Shown here: positions 54,093-63,018 of the stretch, piece after piece | Layout: each line of letters begins with the position of its first letter | How positions within the stretch are numbered: position 1 is the stretch's first letter | Assembly (NCBI GenBank): GCA_003014445.1 | Contig: PYGH01000001.1 | Span: forward strand, 186,001-250,000 | DNA length: 64,000 nt | Direction of reading: 5' to 3' | From: Fusobacterium naviforme | GTDB lineage: Bacteria > Bacillota > Clostridia > Lachnospirales > Lachnospiraceae | The notes under the pieces: generated by a model | Databases searched by the model: none | What the model saw: the letters and a program-made list of their open reading frames with translations, nothing else | What the model was told of the DNA's origin: nothing | Position numbers and translations under genes: made by a program

Positions 54093-54743
54093 ATGACAGA
54101 TTTTGAAAAGAAGATGCACCACGATGGCAGATTGTATGGATGGGCGATGTTGATCGCAATCTTCACGTTCCCTCTGTTTGCTTCCCTTATGTCCGGCATC
54201 TGGCCTCAGGCAGGAGTAATTTGGCCGGGTGTGCTGACAATGTGGATTCTGATGGCCTCTTATGTACTGAGCGAGATGATTGCCTTCCCGCCGATCCTAG
54301 GACCGGGAAGTCTGTATCTGACTTACATCACGGGCAATCTTCAGAATCAGAAGATCCCATGTGCGCTTTCCGCCATGAATATAGCAGGAATTGAAGCCGG
54401 GTCTGAGAAGGCAAATGCAGTATCTGTTGTGGCTGTGGCAGTATCCAGTATCACAACGACGGTGATTATTGCCCTGGGCATTGTTCTGATGGTACCGCTG
54501 ACACCGGTTCTGAAATCTCCGATTCTGGCTCCGGCATTCGCGAATGTGGTTCCGGCAATCTTCGGATCGCTGGCAGGACTGTGGATGCTGAAGAACATTA
54601 AAGTTTCTATCGTGGCTGTTGCAGTATGTCTGATCGGGATTCTTGTGTTTAAAATCCAGATGCAGTGGGTTCTGCTTGGTGGTATCGCCGTTACAATTAT
54701 TATTGCAAGACTTCTCTACAAGAGCGGAATGCTGGGAAAGTGA
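54093..54743 (+). CDS. Uncharacterised integral membrane protein, possible second transporter subunit
   Basis: 216 residues with GAAAGGAG upstream. I do not recognise a family. About six hydrophobic segments are visible (17-38, 48-65, 112-135, 145-165, 170-185 and 188-208). A conserved-looking glycine/proline loop FPPILGPGSLYLTYITGN precedes a polar stretch NIAGIEAGSEKANA. Like its neighbour it has an N-terminal basic tail. Stop-to-start spacing of 15 and 13 bp on either side implies a three-gene operon. Confidence 0.7.
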   Translation: MTDFEKKMHHDGRLYGWAMLIAIFTFPLFASLMSGIWPQAGVIWPGVLTMWILMASYVLSEMIAFPPILGPGSLYLTYITGNLQNQKIPCALSAMNIAGIEAGSEKANAVSVVAVAVSSITTTVIIALGIVLMVPLTPVLKSPILAPAFANVVPAIFGSLAGLWMLKNIKVSIVAVAVCLIGILVFKIQMQWVLLGGIAVTIIIARLLYKSGMLGK

Positions 54744-54756
54744 GAAAGGAGCCGGT

Positions 54757-55974
54757 ATGGGAAAGTCATTACTCTTTAAAAAGGTAAACGTTCTCGATGT
54801 GAGACATCAGGAAATTCTGAAAGATACGGATGTCCTGGTCAAGGATAAGCGGATCGCGGCTGTCGGTAAGGATCTTGCAGAGGATGCGGATGAAATTGTA
54901 GATGGCGAAGGGCTGTATCTATCTCCGGGAATTATCGATATGCATGTGCATTCTACCTGGGATGGCAGTGCAATCTCGGAAGACCTGGATGAAAAATATG
55001 GACCTTATCAGGCATTCCTGCGGAGCGTCCAGAACGTGGAGCGGTCACTGAAGGCCGGTGTCACTACAATCCGTGAAGTAGGAAGTCCGAAGGATCTTTC
55101 TGTTGAAACAGCCTGGGCGGTCAATCAGGGACTGATCAAAGGAAGCCGAGTGATTCCCTGTGGATCCGCACTCCAGAGTGTTTACGGACATGTGCCTTCC
55201 ATCGGCACAATCGCCAACACTAAGGACGAACTACTGGTGGCGATCCGTCAGAAGAAAGCTCTGTTTGTGAAAAAGGGCATCAAGTGCCAGTGGATTAAGA
55301 TTATGGATACCGGCGGCGCTGCAGGTTTGGAAGATATTGGACCTAGTATGTATGACCAGGATCAGCTGCAGTTTATCGTACATGAAGTTCACCGGCTTCA
55401 TATGAAAGTTGCCGTGCATGCGGTATCGCAGGAAGGTATTCTGGAGTGCATCAAGGCAGGGATAGATACGATCGAACACGGTCCTGATATTCCGGATAAA
55501 TATCTGGACATGATGAAGGAAAAGAATCTGACCTTGATTCCAACTCTTGCAATTTACAAGATTCTCGGAGAGGGCGAAGGTGTGCTGAGTGATTTTATGG
55601 TGCAGCGGTCACAGCTCGTCAGCAGACAGCAGAAGAGTACGTTCGCCCGTGCACGTGCAAAGGGAGTCCGGATCGCCCTCGGGACAGATGCAGGCTCTCC
55701 GCTGTTTGGACCGCATCCGGCAGCTTTCAAAGAGATGAAAGTAATGAATGAGGATGGTATGCTGGAGCCAGAAATCATCTCGTGTGCTACAATTACGGCT
55801 GCTGAAGTTCTCGGCCTTTCTGATGAGATCGGCTCAATTGAACCTGGAAAGTATGCAGATTTTGATTTGCTGAGCGAGAATCCGTACGAAGATGTCGCAG
55901 CTTATACTTCGGGGATGGTTGACGTATACAAAGAGGGAGAAAAAGTGAATCAGATGAATGACTCCGATTTCTGA
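54757..55974 (+). CDS. Metal-dependent amidohydrolase (imidazolonepropionase / Xaa-Pro dipeptidase-like)
   Basis: 405 residues from ATG 54757, with GAAAGGAG upstream. The TIM-barrel metal sites are present: GIIDMHVHSTWDG (HxH at about 63-65), the Lys in WIKIMDTGG, His in VAVHAVSQEG, His in TIEHGPDIP and the catalytic Asp in ALGTDAGSP. The closing IGSIEPGKYADF is typical of the family. Members cleave cyclic amides or dipeptides. It has no signal peptide, so it acts on substrate brought in by the two membrane proteins. A terminator follows. Confidence 0.9.
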   Translation: MGKSLLFKKVNVLDVRHQEILKDTDVLVKDKRIAAVGKDLAEDADEIVDGEGLYLSPGIIDMHVHSTWDGSAISEDLDEKYGPYQAFLRSVQNVERSLKAGVTTIREVGSPKDLSVETAWAVNQGLIKGSRVIPCGSALQSVYGHVPSIGTIANTKDELLVAIRQKKALFVKKGIKCQWIKIMDTGGAAGLEDIGPSMYDQDQLQFIVHEVHRLHMKVAVHAVSQEGILECIKAGIDTIEHGPDIPDKYLDMMKEKNLTLIPTLAIYKILGEGEGVLSDFMVQRSQLVSRQQKSTFARARAKGVRIALGTDAGSPLFGPHPAAFKEMKVMNEDGMLEPEIISCATITAAEVLGLSDEIGSIEPGKYADFDLLSENPYEDVAAYTSGMVDVYKEGEKVNQMNDSDF

Positions 55975-55987
55975 TAGCAATAGCTGA

Positions 55988-56024
55988 AAAGCCGGTCGGG
56001 ATATGTATTCCCGGCCGGTTTGTT
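55988..56024 (+). terminator. Terminator of the amidohydrolase operon
   Basis: AAGCCGGTCGGG pairs with CCCGGCCGGTTT (one GT pair), followed by GTTTG. Confidence 0.75.
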
Positions 56025-56117
56025 TGATTTGCGATACGAATTGTTCGGCAACGGCGTATCTGTCGATAAAAGCTAAGATGATGCCAACGAGTAAAACTAC
56101 AAATCAGAATGTATCTT

Positions 56118-56768
56118 CTAAAGTTGAAGAGATCTTACAGCATCAAGAGAAATTCTCATAAAAATAATTATGATCAGAATGATTCCGGGGACTTCTATGG
56201 CGAGTCTGCACTTTGTGACAAATTCCTTCTGTTCTTCAAAATCAGTGAAACTTTTGTATTTTATATACAGACTGCGAATGCCGCAGTAGGCAGCAAAACT
56301 TATGATGATGATGAGAATAAGATTCCACAGCAGCGGTGCGAGATAATCAGCAAACAGGATTACAACACCCGATATTACCGACAAAGCAAATACAGTGACC
56401 TGATCCCACAGGTTCTTATGGATGTAAACACACGCATGCATCAGACAGTAGCTAATCGGAAGTATTGCTGCGATAGTGAGGATTGCTGTCACCAGGATCT
56501 GCAGCATCCAATGCACGATCCAGGAAAGCGCAGGCTGAGGGATCAGGCTCCCGATACCGGCGCAGAACTCTCCGGCTGAGATAAAGGCCTCCATCACTAC
56601 TTCGCTGGCATTCATAAGGACAAGGAAGAGTTCCACAAAGTCGGCCCGAAAAGAGGCACTTCTGATCGCTTCTATCAGGACAATAACAGGGGCGAATGCC
56701 GCGAGCGCAGACAGAGACGCGAGATAGCTCTTGTTTTTCTCATCAAGTTTTTTCAGCTTTTCGGACAC
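56118..56768 (-). pseudogene. DUF6040-like membrane protein, truncated at its N-terminus
   Basis: 216 residues from a GTG, with about five hydrophobic segments (ALAAFAPVIVLIEAI, ALSWIVHWMLQILVTAIL and others). The frame stays open upstream to about 56,895, where it encodes a charged coiled coil (LELQEKEDALNNRESDL and so on) without a start codon, then collides with the polymerase fragment. Similar coiled-coil plus membrane proteins occur in Lachnospiraceae mobile elements. The family name is from memory. It is probably a fragment. Confidence 0.6.
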
Positions 56769-56863
56769 ATAGGCCTTTCCTTTTTTGCGGATTTCGCGGT
56801 CCAGATGATTTTCACGGTCTGTCAGGGCGGCCTCGGTGGAGTTCAGGTCGGACTCCCGGTTAT

Positions 56864-57951
56864 TCAGAGCATCTTCTTTTTCCTGAAGCTCAAGGAAGCA
56901 TTTACGCTTCGATATTGTCTGTATTCTTCAACGCTTTCAAAAGGTTCCGTATCAAAGGAGGCATGGGTGAATGGAATACCGTCGATGACACCGGAAATAT
57001 CATGTGCGGATTTTCTGACAGGCTTTCTTTTGAGATCAAAGTCAAGCCTTACCTGATGTCCCCTACAGAACGTCTGAAAATCCTTCATCGTTCCCGTGGG
57101 ACCCAGATCTCGGACGTTCGGAAATTCTCGCGATACATAAAGAATACGGTGCATTCTTTTAAGGATAAGTTCTGCCATACGGAGCCTGTCCTGGAGACCG
57201 TCCTTGTAATCGGATCCGCCGAAGTCATCGTCATCGGAAATGCTGTCAACGTAGGCCTTGACGGCTTCTTTGGACGTGTCGTAGTCATACTCCGAGTGAC
57301 TGGTCGTTACACCGCCGTGAGCAAGAACACCTTTATATGGCTTGCCGTCCTTGTCCCACAAGGCCTCGCCATAACCGATATTGCACCGAGTTGTGGGATT
57401 GATCAGATCCGACTGCGCATGCTTCACGGCCCAGATGGTAGGATCTCCATCGGTAAGCCAAAGCCGCGACTGCTCAAACAGTTTTCTGAAGCCGTAACAG
57501 TCAACGGAGTTGACCTCGTCGAGAGTCGCATCAGTGATAAAACCGTCTGTTGTGACGGAATAGGTGTTTTTTCCTTCATCGGCAAGCTGATTCATGGTAC
57601 CAATAAGCATACAGCGGACGATATCCGTGATAAGGGCTGCTCTTTCCGGAGATGTGATCGCGGAGTAGCCGATGTCTACCGTATGTTCAATCCAGCCGTC
57701 CCAGCTGTTTTTTTGATTACATCCTGGGCGATTTTTCCGTAAGATCCATTGACGAAGAGCTTTAACAGCTGTTCTTCCACGGAACCTTTTCCATAAATCT
57801 TTTTTGCGATTGCCCTGTCTCTTACCCGGGGATCGAAGGTGCGATCTGCCATAGCGATCGCGGAGTACAGTACACCAGTGATTGCTACCGTAGAGCCGTC
57901 CAGGACTGCCATATAACACAGAGCATGAACAGTGATGGTGGCCGTTGCCAT
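56864..57951 (-). pseudogene. Family-B DNA polymerase fragment (mobile element or phage type), frameshifted
   Basis: Two adjacent frames encode one polymerase piece. The first (57951-57676) has motif B as LLKLFVNGSYGKIAQDV. It breaks at a run of seven A, and the second frame continues with SAITSPERAALITDI and the motif C-like YSVTTDGFITD. The N-terminal exonuclease part and the true C-terminus are missing. Upstream it abuts an IS3 transposase end and downstream the DUF6040-like piece. Protein-primed or element-encoded type-B polymerases have this motif order. Confidence 0.7.
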
Positions 57952-57956
57952 GATAA

Positions 57957-58170
57957 TGCTCGTTGTGAGAGCATGTGGGCGAGAATGAAATCTGAGCTCT
58001 TATATGACCGCTATGACACCGAGAAGATGACTGTAACAGAGCTAAAAGAGCTTATCTGGCGTTACTACATGAGCTACTGGAATAACCGTCGAATCGGTTC
58101 CGCAAATGATGGCCTTCCACCCCTGGTCAAGAGACAACAATACTATTCATCTTTACAGGAAGCAGCTTAG
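57957..58170 (+). pseudogene. IS3-family transposase C-terminal fragment
   Basis: About 70 residues of the DDE transposase end: CHDNARCESMWARMKSELLY (the D of DNA and the downstream E), WRYYMSYWNNRRIGS and the GLPPLVKRQQYY close. Only the last quarter of OrfB remains. It begins abruptly at the polymerase fragment, and no IS ends were found. Confidence 0.82.
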
Positions 58171-58500
58171 AGTTGCAAATCCTTGAGGAAAATCTGTCAA
58201 CCATTATTGACAATATCAATAAATATTTTAATTGGTGGGATAGCCACATGAAAATACGGTTGACGCAATAACGCTATGAACGATGCATTTATCTTTTTCA
58301 TTACTATATCACCTCATTTGGTTTTTTATTATTACTGCTTACACTGTTGTTCATCGGATCTTATCCGTATCTGATCAATCCGAACTATCTGACGGATGTC
58401 ACGGAAATAGTGAAGTGAACTGATTTTATGTTCTATTTTTCATATGTAATATTATATTTCCTTTACATCGAAGAATAGACGAAAAATATAGGCGAGCAAT
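58171..58500. other. Gap between IS fragment and ferredoxin
   Basis: AT-rich. The only coding-like stretch is a short frame (58275-58418) ending a membrane protein. No attR-like guaA repeat was found. Confidence 0.4.
58275..58418 (+). pseudogene. Possible C-terminal fragment of a membrane protein
   Basis: 48 codons without a start. A hydrophobic FLLLLLTLLFIGSYPYL segment is followed by INPNYLTDVTEIVK and a stop. This reads like a natural protein end, but I cannot name the family. Confidence 0.3.
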
Positions 58501-58502
58501 AA

Positions 58503-58541
58503 AAAATCCCTTTCCTACTGGCTGTCCAGCAAGAAAGGGAT
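58503..58541 (-). terminator. Terminator of the ferredoxin gene
   Basis: ATCCCTTTC (58506-58514 on plus) pairs perfectly with GAAAGGGAT (58533-58541). On the minus strand it is followed by TTTTT. Confidence 0.85.
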
Positions 58542-58599
58542 ATATTGTTTAAAACACCGTGTGAAAGAAGCTTCTTGTATTACATATTACGTTGAGGGA

Positions 58600-58770
58600 T
58601 TAAGCCTCGGAGATAGCGCCGGTCGGGCAGACACCCTCGCATGCACCGCAGTCGATGCAGGAAGCTTCATCAATCTCGTACTGGGTCTCACCCTGAGAGA
58701 TTGCACCAACAGGACACTCACCAACACAGCTACCGCAGCTTACGCAGGCATCACTAATTTTGCGAGCCAT
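58600..58770 (-). CDS. 2[4Fe-4S] ferredoxin
   Basis: 56 residues, start with AGGAGGAA upstream on the minus strand. Two cluster motifs are complete: CVSCGSCVGECPVGAIS and CIDCGACEGVCPTGAIS (CxxCxxCxxxCP each). This is the clostridial electron carrier for pyruvate:ferredoxin oxidoreductase and hydrogenases. Its own terminator follows and no other gene is joined to it. It marks the return to ordinary chromosome after the guaA island. Confidence 0.96.
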   Translation of the reverse strand: MARKISDACVSCGSCVGECPVGAISQGETQYEIDEASCIDCGACEGVCPTGAISEA

Positions 58771-58954
58771 AACAGTTCCTCCTTATGATTAAGAAATTTA
58801 GAATGTTTTTATGATGTACCAGTCATATTGTATATGAGAGATTGATAAATTTCAAGCAAACATCCCTGAATTCATGCTTTTTATGAGGAACAATCTTGAA
58901 TTAAATATTAGTTTGTGCTAATATAAATTATTTAATGCAAATTTGTGGCGAATT

Positions 58955-59644
58955 TCAGATTTTTGCGAGCGAGGTCAGAGCATGTGTCCGAAGGATCAGT
59001 TCATAGTGCTCCCGGAAATAGGAATCACTGGAGTAGTTCTGACGGACGCGAGTACCGTACTCCGCAAGCTTATTGCAGAGAGAGGCGAAACGCGCGGGCT
59101 CTGAGGGATCCTCATGCAGCAGGAGATAGTAGCTTCCGTTTGCAGGGCTGCGGTAGAGTATCTCTCCTTCACCTGAGATGCCGGAGACTGCTCTTGCTGC
59201 CTCGATCACTTTGTCAAGAGTCGGAAAGCTGAATATGCGTATGCGCTCGATGGGCTTTGTTTCCTTATTCTGATCACGGACTGCGGTGAAGGCCTCGGCG
59301 CTTTCCAATCCGGGCTCAGAGACGCTGGGGTCAGGCTCCGAGAGATCGTTTTCCGGCGCAGGAGAGAAGCGCGAAAAACGCGTATCCATCTCTTCCGGGT
59401 CGTCCACCTTTGTAATGACCAGCATGACACTTTCGTTGGAGAGTGGAATGGCCTCTACCATCAGCGGAATATCCTCTACCTCGAAGCCGAACTCTGCGGA
59501 AGCCTTCTGAACCATTTCCCGAAACAGACGGCGTGCCTTTTCATTGCCGTACGCAAGCTCGGCGATATTCATATTTCGTTCACTGAGATCAAAGTTGGAG
59601 AGTGTGCAGCGGATCTGTGTGTCACTGATGCGCTCTATTTTCAT
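58955..59644 (-). CDS. mecA: Adaptor protein MecA
   Basis: 229 residues. ATG 59644 is chosen because AAGGAG lies 8 bp upstream and the family starts MKIERISDTQIRCTLS. The N-terminal substrate-binding domain (LFREMVQKASAEFGF) and the C-terminal ClpC-binding domain (IRIFSFPTLDKVIEAARAV, SYYLLLHEDPSEPARF) are joined by an acidic linker. MecA delivers proteins to the ClpCP protease. No competence genes are adjacent. Confidence 0.92.
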   Translation of the reverse strand: MKIERISDTQIRCTLSNFDLSERNMNIAELAYGNEKARRLFREMVQKASAEFGFEVEDIPLMVEAIPLSNESVMLVITKVDDPEEMDTRFSRFSPAPENDLSEPDPSVSEPGLESAEAFTAVRDQNKETKPIERIRIFSFPTLDKVIEAARAVSGISGEGEILYRSPANGSYYLLLHEDPSEPARFASLCNKLAEYGTRVRQNYSSDSYFREHYELILRTHALTSLAKI

Positions 59645-59698
59645 GGACATCACTCCTTTCCTTTCACACATGATACAACGGAATATATGATTTGGCAA

Positions 59699-60510
59699 TC
59701 AAAAGCGAATGGGACGATATACCGTTCCGAACGTACATTTTGCTTTGCAAAGGGTGCAGAAAAGGCGCTATGCTATGGATGAGATGGAGAAAGAGAGGTG
59801 GCCTGCAACAGAGACGAAAGACGACTGATCTTGTCCCCCAGAAACAGGCAGCGTCAAGGACATTTCCAATTTCCGGAATTTCCGGAATCTGAATCAATTC
59901 ATTTCCATTCGGAAGTATAAACAGCAGAACTGAAATTGCAGCAGGAATTAAGACTGAAAGGCGAAAACAGAGCGGCAGTTCATGGTCGCGGATGAGGAAT
60001 TTTGAAAGCCGGGATCATGAAGGTGCTCACAGGAATCAGATTTATAGCAGAGAAAACAGCATTATCCCAGATATCTTTTATATTGATGGAGGTACAGCTT
60101 CCGGAGGGCAGGGAATAAGCCATCTCTGACCGGGCGCTCCGGAATGTGAGTCCTCCCTCGGCGGGCAGCGTGAAGGTCCAGGTATTGCCGGAAATGGTTG
60201 TCAGAGGACGCTCTGCAGAGCAGAGCGGTACCCGGAACAAAAACACAGAGAGAAGGCAGAGTGCACAGATCGGAGCGACTGGGTTCAGACCGCAGGAGAA
60301 AGTCTGTGGAAGATATCATCTGCGTCCGGAATCGCAGGAAGATACAGTGGAACGGACAGTGCGGTTCATGTGTCACGGCAGGATCGCCTCCTTTCATTTT
60401 AAGAAGCTATTGTTCGAATCCCAGACGCCGCCGGGCCTGCAAACTCGACGAAAACTGTGGTGCGGATGCAAAAGGGAAATGCAATAAAATCGATTTGTAT
60501 GCTATACTTT
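59699..60510. other. 800-bp stretch without a supported gene
   Basis: No frame has a good start, ribosome site and recognisable protein. A minus-strand frame at 59980-60246 (GNTWTFTLPAEGG, AYSLPSGSCTS) has moderately protein-like composition and may be a decayed exported protein. The block TTTCCGGAATTTCCGGAAT near 59866 is a short direct repeat. Confidence 0.4.
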
Positions 60511-60540
60511 AGAGGACTCTTTTGGGAGTCCTCTTTTGTT
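60511..60540 (+). terminator. Terminator-like hairpin before the GH18 gene
   Basis: AGAGGACTC (60511-60519) pairs with GAGTCCTCT (60526-60534), followed by TTTGTT. TATACT at 60503-60508 directly in front may be coincidence. Confidence 0.65.
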
Positions 60541-60597
60541 AGATGAGAAAAATATGATGGCGGGCGCAGAGTGATATAAACAGATCGGAATAAACAG

Positions 60598-62286
60598 ATG
60601 AAGAGCAGAAAAAGGAAAAAGAACAGACTGATGCGGCTTTTTATGCTGCCGGTGCTCCTGCTGGCGTGCTTTGGGGCCTGGCAGCTGTATGGAATCTATG
60701 GGTCGAGCCGGGAGCACATGTCCGAGGAGGAGCTCTTTGGTGTGAGCGGGGACCGCGCAGCGATCATGTACAACTATGAGCTGCAGAGTGCCGGCGCGCT
60801 GTACCGGGGAGATGAGTGCTATCTCCCCGTGGAGTGGGTGCAGACGATACTGAATAAGCGTTTTTACTGGGATGAGGCAGAGGAGCTGCTTGTATATGTC
60901 CTTCCGGAGCAAGTGGTCAAGCTTAGTCTGTCGGAGGAGCAGCAGTCCGAAAAGCCGCTGTTTATTTATGAGCAGGAGAAGCTTTGGCTCTCAGAGACCC
61001 TGATCCGGAGATATACGGATATCCGCATGGAGCCCTTCACCGATGGAGAGGTGAAGCGCATTTTTGTCGGGCAGGTGAAGGAGAGCGATGCGGTGGCAGG
61101 GCTGCGCGGGCACACTGTGATGCGCTCCCGCCCCTCCGGGAAGGGAGCCATCGTCCGGGAGCTGCAGAAGGGTGACAGTGTGCGCATCATTCCGGATCAT
61201 CCGAATGCGGCGACCGATACGGAGCGCTGGCAGCGCGTGATGTCGGAGGATGGAATCACCGGATATATCCGGGTTCGGAAACTTTATGCCGCGGAACAGC
61301 TTGCCGTGCCGCATGATTTCGTTGCGCCGGAGTACAGTGCGCACAGCCTCGACGGAAAGCTGGTTCTTGGCTGGCATCAGGTGAGCAATGTGGATGCGAA
61401 TCGCTATCTCGGCGCTGTGACGGACAGGGCGGACGGACTCAGAGTGATTTCTCCGACCTGGTTTTCACTTCGCGGCAATGAGGGAGAGTATCAGAGTCTT
61501 GCGAGCCGCTCCTATGTGGACGCAGCGCACGCAAAGGGACTTCAGGTCTGGGCGCTGCTCGACAATTTTGACAGCAGTGTGACGCTTGGGACCCTGCTGA
61601 AGCGGAGCTCTGTGCGAGAGAAGCTGATCTCCTCTCTCATGGCGGATGCAGAGCGCTACGGCTTTGACGGCATTAACCTCGATTTTGAACTCCTGAGAAG
61701 AGACGCAGTGAAGCAATATCTGGAGTTTGTCCGGGAGCTCTCTGTGGCATGCAGGGCGCGGGGACTGTATTTAAGTGTTGACGTGCCGAATCCGGCGTCC
61801 TATAACTGGCATTATGACCGCGCGGAGCTCTCGGTGTTCTGCGATTATGTGATCAACATGGGGTATGATGAACACACCGCGGGAGATGATATGGGGAGTA
61901 GCTCCTCCCTTCCCTTCTTTACGGGCGGAATCGAGGATAGCCTCCGGGAGATACCGGGGGAGAGATTTGTAGCGGCAGTGCCCTTCTACACGCGGCTCTG
62001 GAAGAAGGCGGGAGATGGGACCCTGAGCAGTGAGGCTCTCAGTATGAAGGGGGCGCAGGACTGGGTGCAGAAAAATGCGGTGCAGCTTGACTGGGACGAG
62101 ACGCTTGGGCAGTATACAGGGAACAGCCGGGCGGAAGATGGAAGCACAGCTTATATCTGGATGGAGGAGGCCCGCTCCATGCAGCTGAAGCTGGATGCTG
62201 TGCGCAGTCAAAATATCGCCGGTGTGGCGTGCTGGCGGCTGGGGCTTGAAACGGACGACATGTGGGGGATAGTAGGAAAACAATGA
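60598..62286 (+). CDS. Glycoside hydrolase family 18 protein with SH3 domain, membrane-anchored
   Basis: 562 residues. A basic start and one membrane segment (12-32) anchor it outside. Next come a copper-amine-oxidase-N-like region (ECYLPVEWVQTILNKRFYWDE), a bacterial SH3 domain (AVAGLRGHTVMRSRPSGKG to GYIRVRKL) and a GH18 barrel from about residue 255. The catalytic motif is FDGINLDFE (DxxxDxE), followed by VINMGYDEH and VAAVPFYTRLWK. Relatives include spore or cell-wall chitinase-like enzymes acting on peptidoglycan. It overlaps ribU by 4 bp. Confidence 0.9.
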   Translation: MKSRKRKKNRLMRLFMLPVLLLACFGAWQLYGIYGSSREHMSEEELFGVSGDRAAIMYNYELQSAGALYRGDECYLPVEWVQTILNKRFYWDEAEELLVYVLPEQVVKLSLSEEQQSEKPLFIYEQEKLWLSETLIRRYTDIRMEPFTDGEVKRIFVGQVKESDAVAGLRGHTVMRSRPSGKGAIVRELQKGDSVRIIPDHPNAATDTERWQRVMSEDGITGYIRVRKLYAAEQLAVPHDFVAPEYSAHSLDGKLVLGWHQVSNVDANRYLGAVTDRADGLRVISPTWFSLRGNEGEYQSLASRSYVDAAHAKGLQVWALLDNFDSSVTLGTLLKRSSVREKLISSLMADAERYGFDGINLDFELLRRDAVKQYLEFVRELSVACRARGLYLSVDVPNPASYNWHYDRAELSVFCDYVINMGYDEHTAGDDMGSSSSLPFFTGGIEDSLREIPGERFVAAVPFYTRLWKKAGDGTLSSEALSMKGAQDWVQKNAVQLDWDETLGQYTGNSRAEDGSTAYIWMEEARSMQLKLDAVRSQNIAGVACWRLGLETDDMWGIVGKQ

Positions 62287-63017
62287 GCAATCTTCAGAAC
62301 AAAGTGGCGGAAAATATGTTGTTTGTCGCGGAATTTGCGGCATTGGTATTTGTGATCTTTCTCATTGCGTATGTGGTGGAGAAGAGAATTCATCTGAAAA
62401 ATGGCGACAGAGAGCGCATCCTCTCCACGCGGAAGCTGGCGATGATAGGCATCTTCTCTGCCATCAGTGCGGTTCTCATGACGATAGAGCTGCCTGTGCC
62501 CTTTGCGCCGCCCTTCTATAAAATAGACCTCTCGGAGCTTCCCATCCTGATCATCTGCTTTGCCTACGGTCCGGTGGCGGGAGTGATGACTGAGTTTATC
62601 AAGATACTTCTGAAGCTGGTGATCAAGTCCACCTCAACCGCCTTTGTCGGAGAGCTGGCCAATTTTTCTGTGGGCTGCGCGATGGTTCTGCCGGCAGGGA
62701 TTATTTATCTTGAGAAGAAAACGAAGCACATGGCGATGCTCGCCTGCTTCGTGGGTGTGCTCTGCATGACAGTCTTCGGCTCTGCATTTAATGCAGTCTA
62801 TCTGCTGCCGAAGTTTTCTGAGCTCTATGGGATGCCGCTCGATGCGATTGTCGGGATGGGCACGGCGATCAATCCAAGAATTGTCAATGTACAGACGATG
62901 GCGATTTTTGCCGTGGCGCCGCTGAATCTTTTGAAGGGCGGCATTGACATGCTGCTGACAAGACTTCTGTATAAGCGGCTCAGCGTGATTCTGAAGGACC
63001 GTCCGGGAAGGCGTTAA
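62283..63017 (+). CDS. RibU-like ECF transporter S component (riboflavin)
   Basis: 244 residues from ATG 62283, overlapping the previous stop. About six membrane segments. The motifs TRKLAMIGIFSAISAVLM, LPVPFAPPFYKIDLSELPILI and GPVAGVMTEFIKILLKL are those of RibU-type S components; the KIDLSELP loop is especially typical. It would bind riboflavin and dock with a shared EcfAAT module not in the window. No FMN riboswitch precedes it because it is coupled to the GH18 gene. Confidence 0.87.
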   Translation: MSNLQNKVAENMLFVAEFAALVFVIFLIAYVVEKRIHLKNGDRERILSTRKLAMIGIFSAISAVLMTIELPVPFAPPFYKIDLSELPILIICFAYGPVAGVMTEFIKILLKLVIKSTSTAFVGELANFSVGCAMVLPAGIIYLEKKTKHMAMLACFVGVLCMTVFGSAFNAVYLLPKFSELYGMPLDAIVGMGTAINPRIVNVQTMAIFAVAPLNLLKGGIDMLLTRLLYKRLSVILKDRPGRR

Positions 63018-63018
63018 G

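Larger units (their letters stand above)
51055..58420. mobile_element. Decayed second element in tandem at guaA, extent uncertain
   Basis: After the right att core the left-end plan of the first element is repeated: paired arm repeats, a terminator and a minus-strand HTH remnant. No integrase, relaxase or right-end att core is recognisable. The stretch carries a PucR / two-membrane-protein / amidohydrolase group and then fragments of element genes and an IS. The right boundary near 58.4 kb is only a guess from where ordinary host genes resume. Confidence 0.5.

Noticed and set aside
57676-57760. Programmed frameshift in the DNA polymerase fragment at A7
   Set aside because: Both ends of the gene are missing and it is flanked by other fragments, so simple decay is the better explanation.
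58070-58095. CTGGAATAA inside the IS3 fragment as a possible third guaA att core
   Set aside because: It is part of the conserved transposase YWNNRR coding sequence, and no arm repeats accompany it.
59980-60397. Minus-strand open frames as a real gene
   Set aside because: No ribosome site or convincing start, and the apparent protein is split between frames without a recognisable family.
60405-60430. tRNA T-loop-like sequence GTTCGAATCC
   Set aside because: The flanking bases do not form a T stem, and no acceptor, D or anticodon arms are found.
62200-62290. FMN riboswitch before the RibU-like gene
   Set aside because: The gene overlaps the GH18 stop codon; no leader exists.
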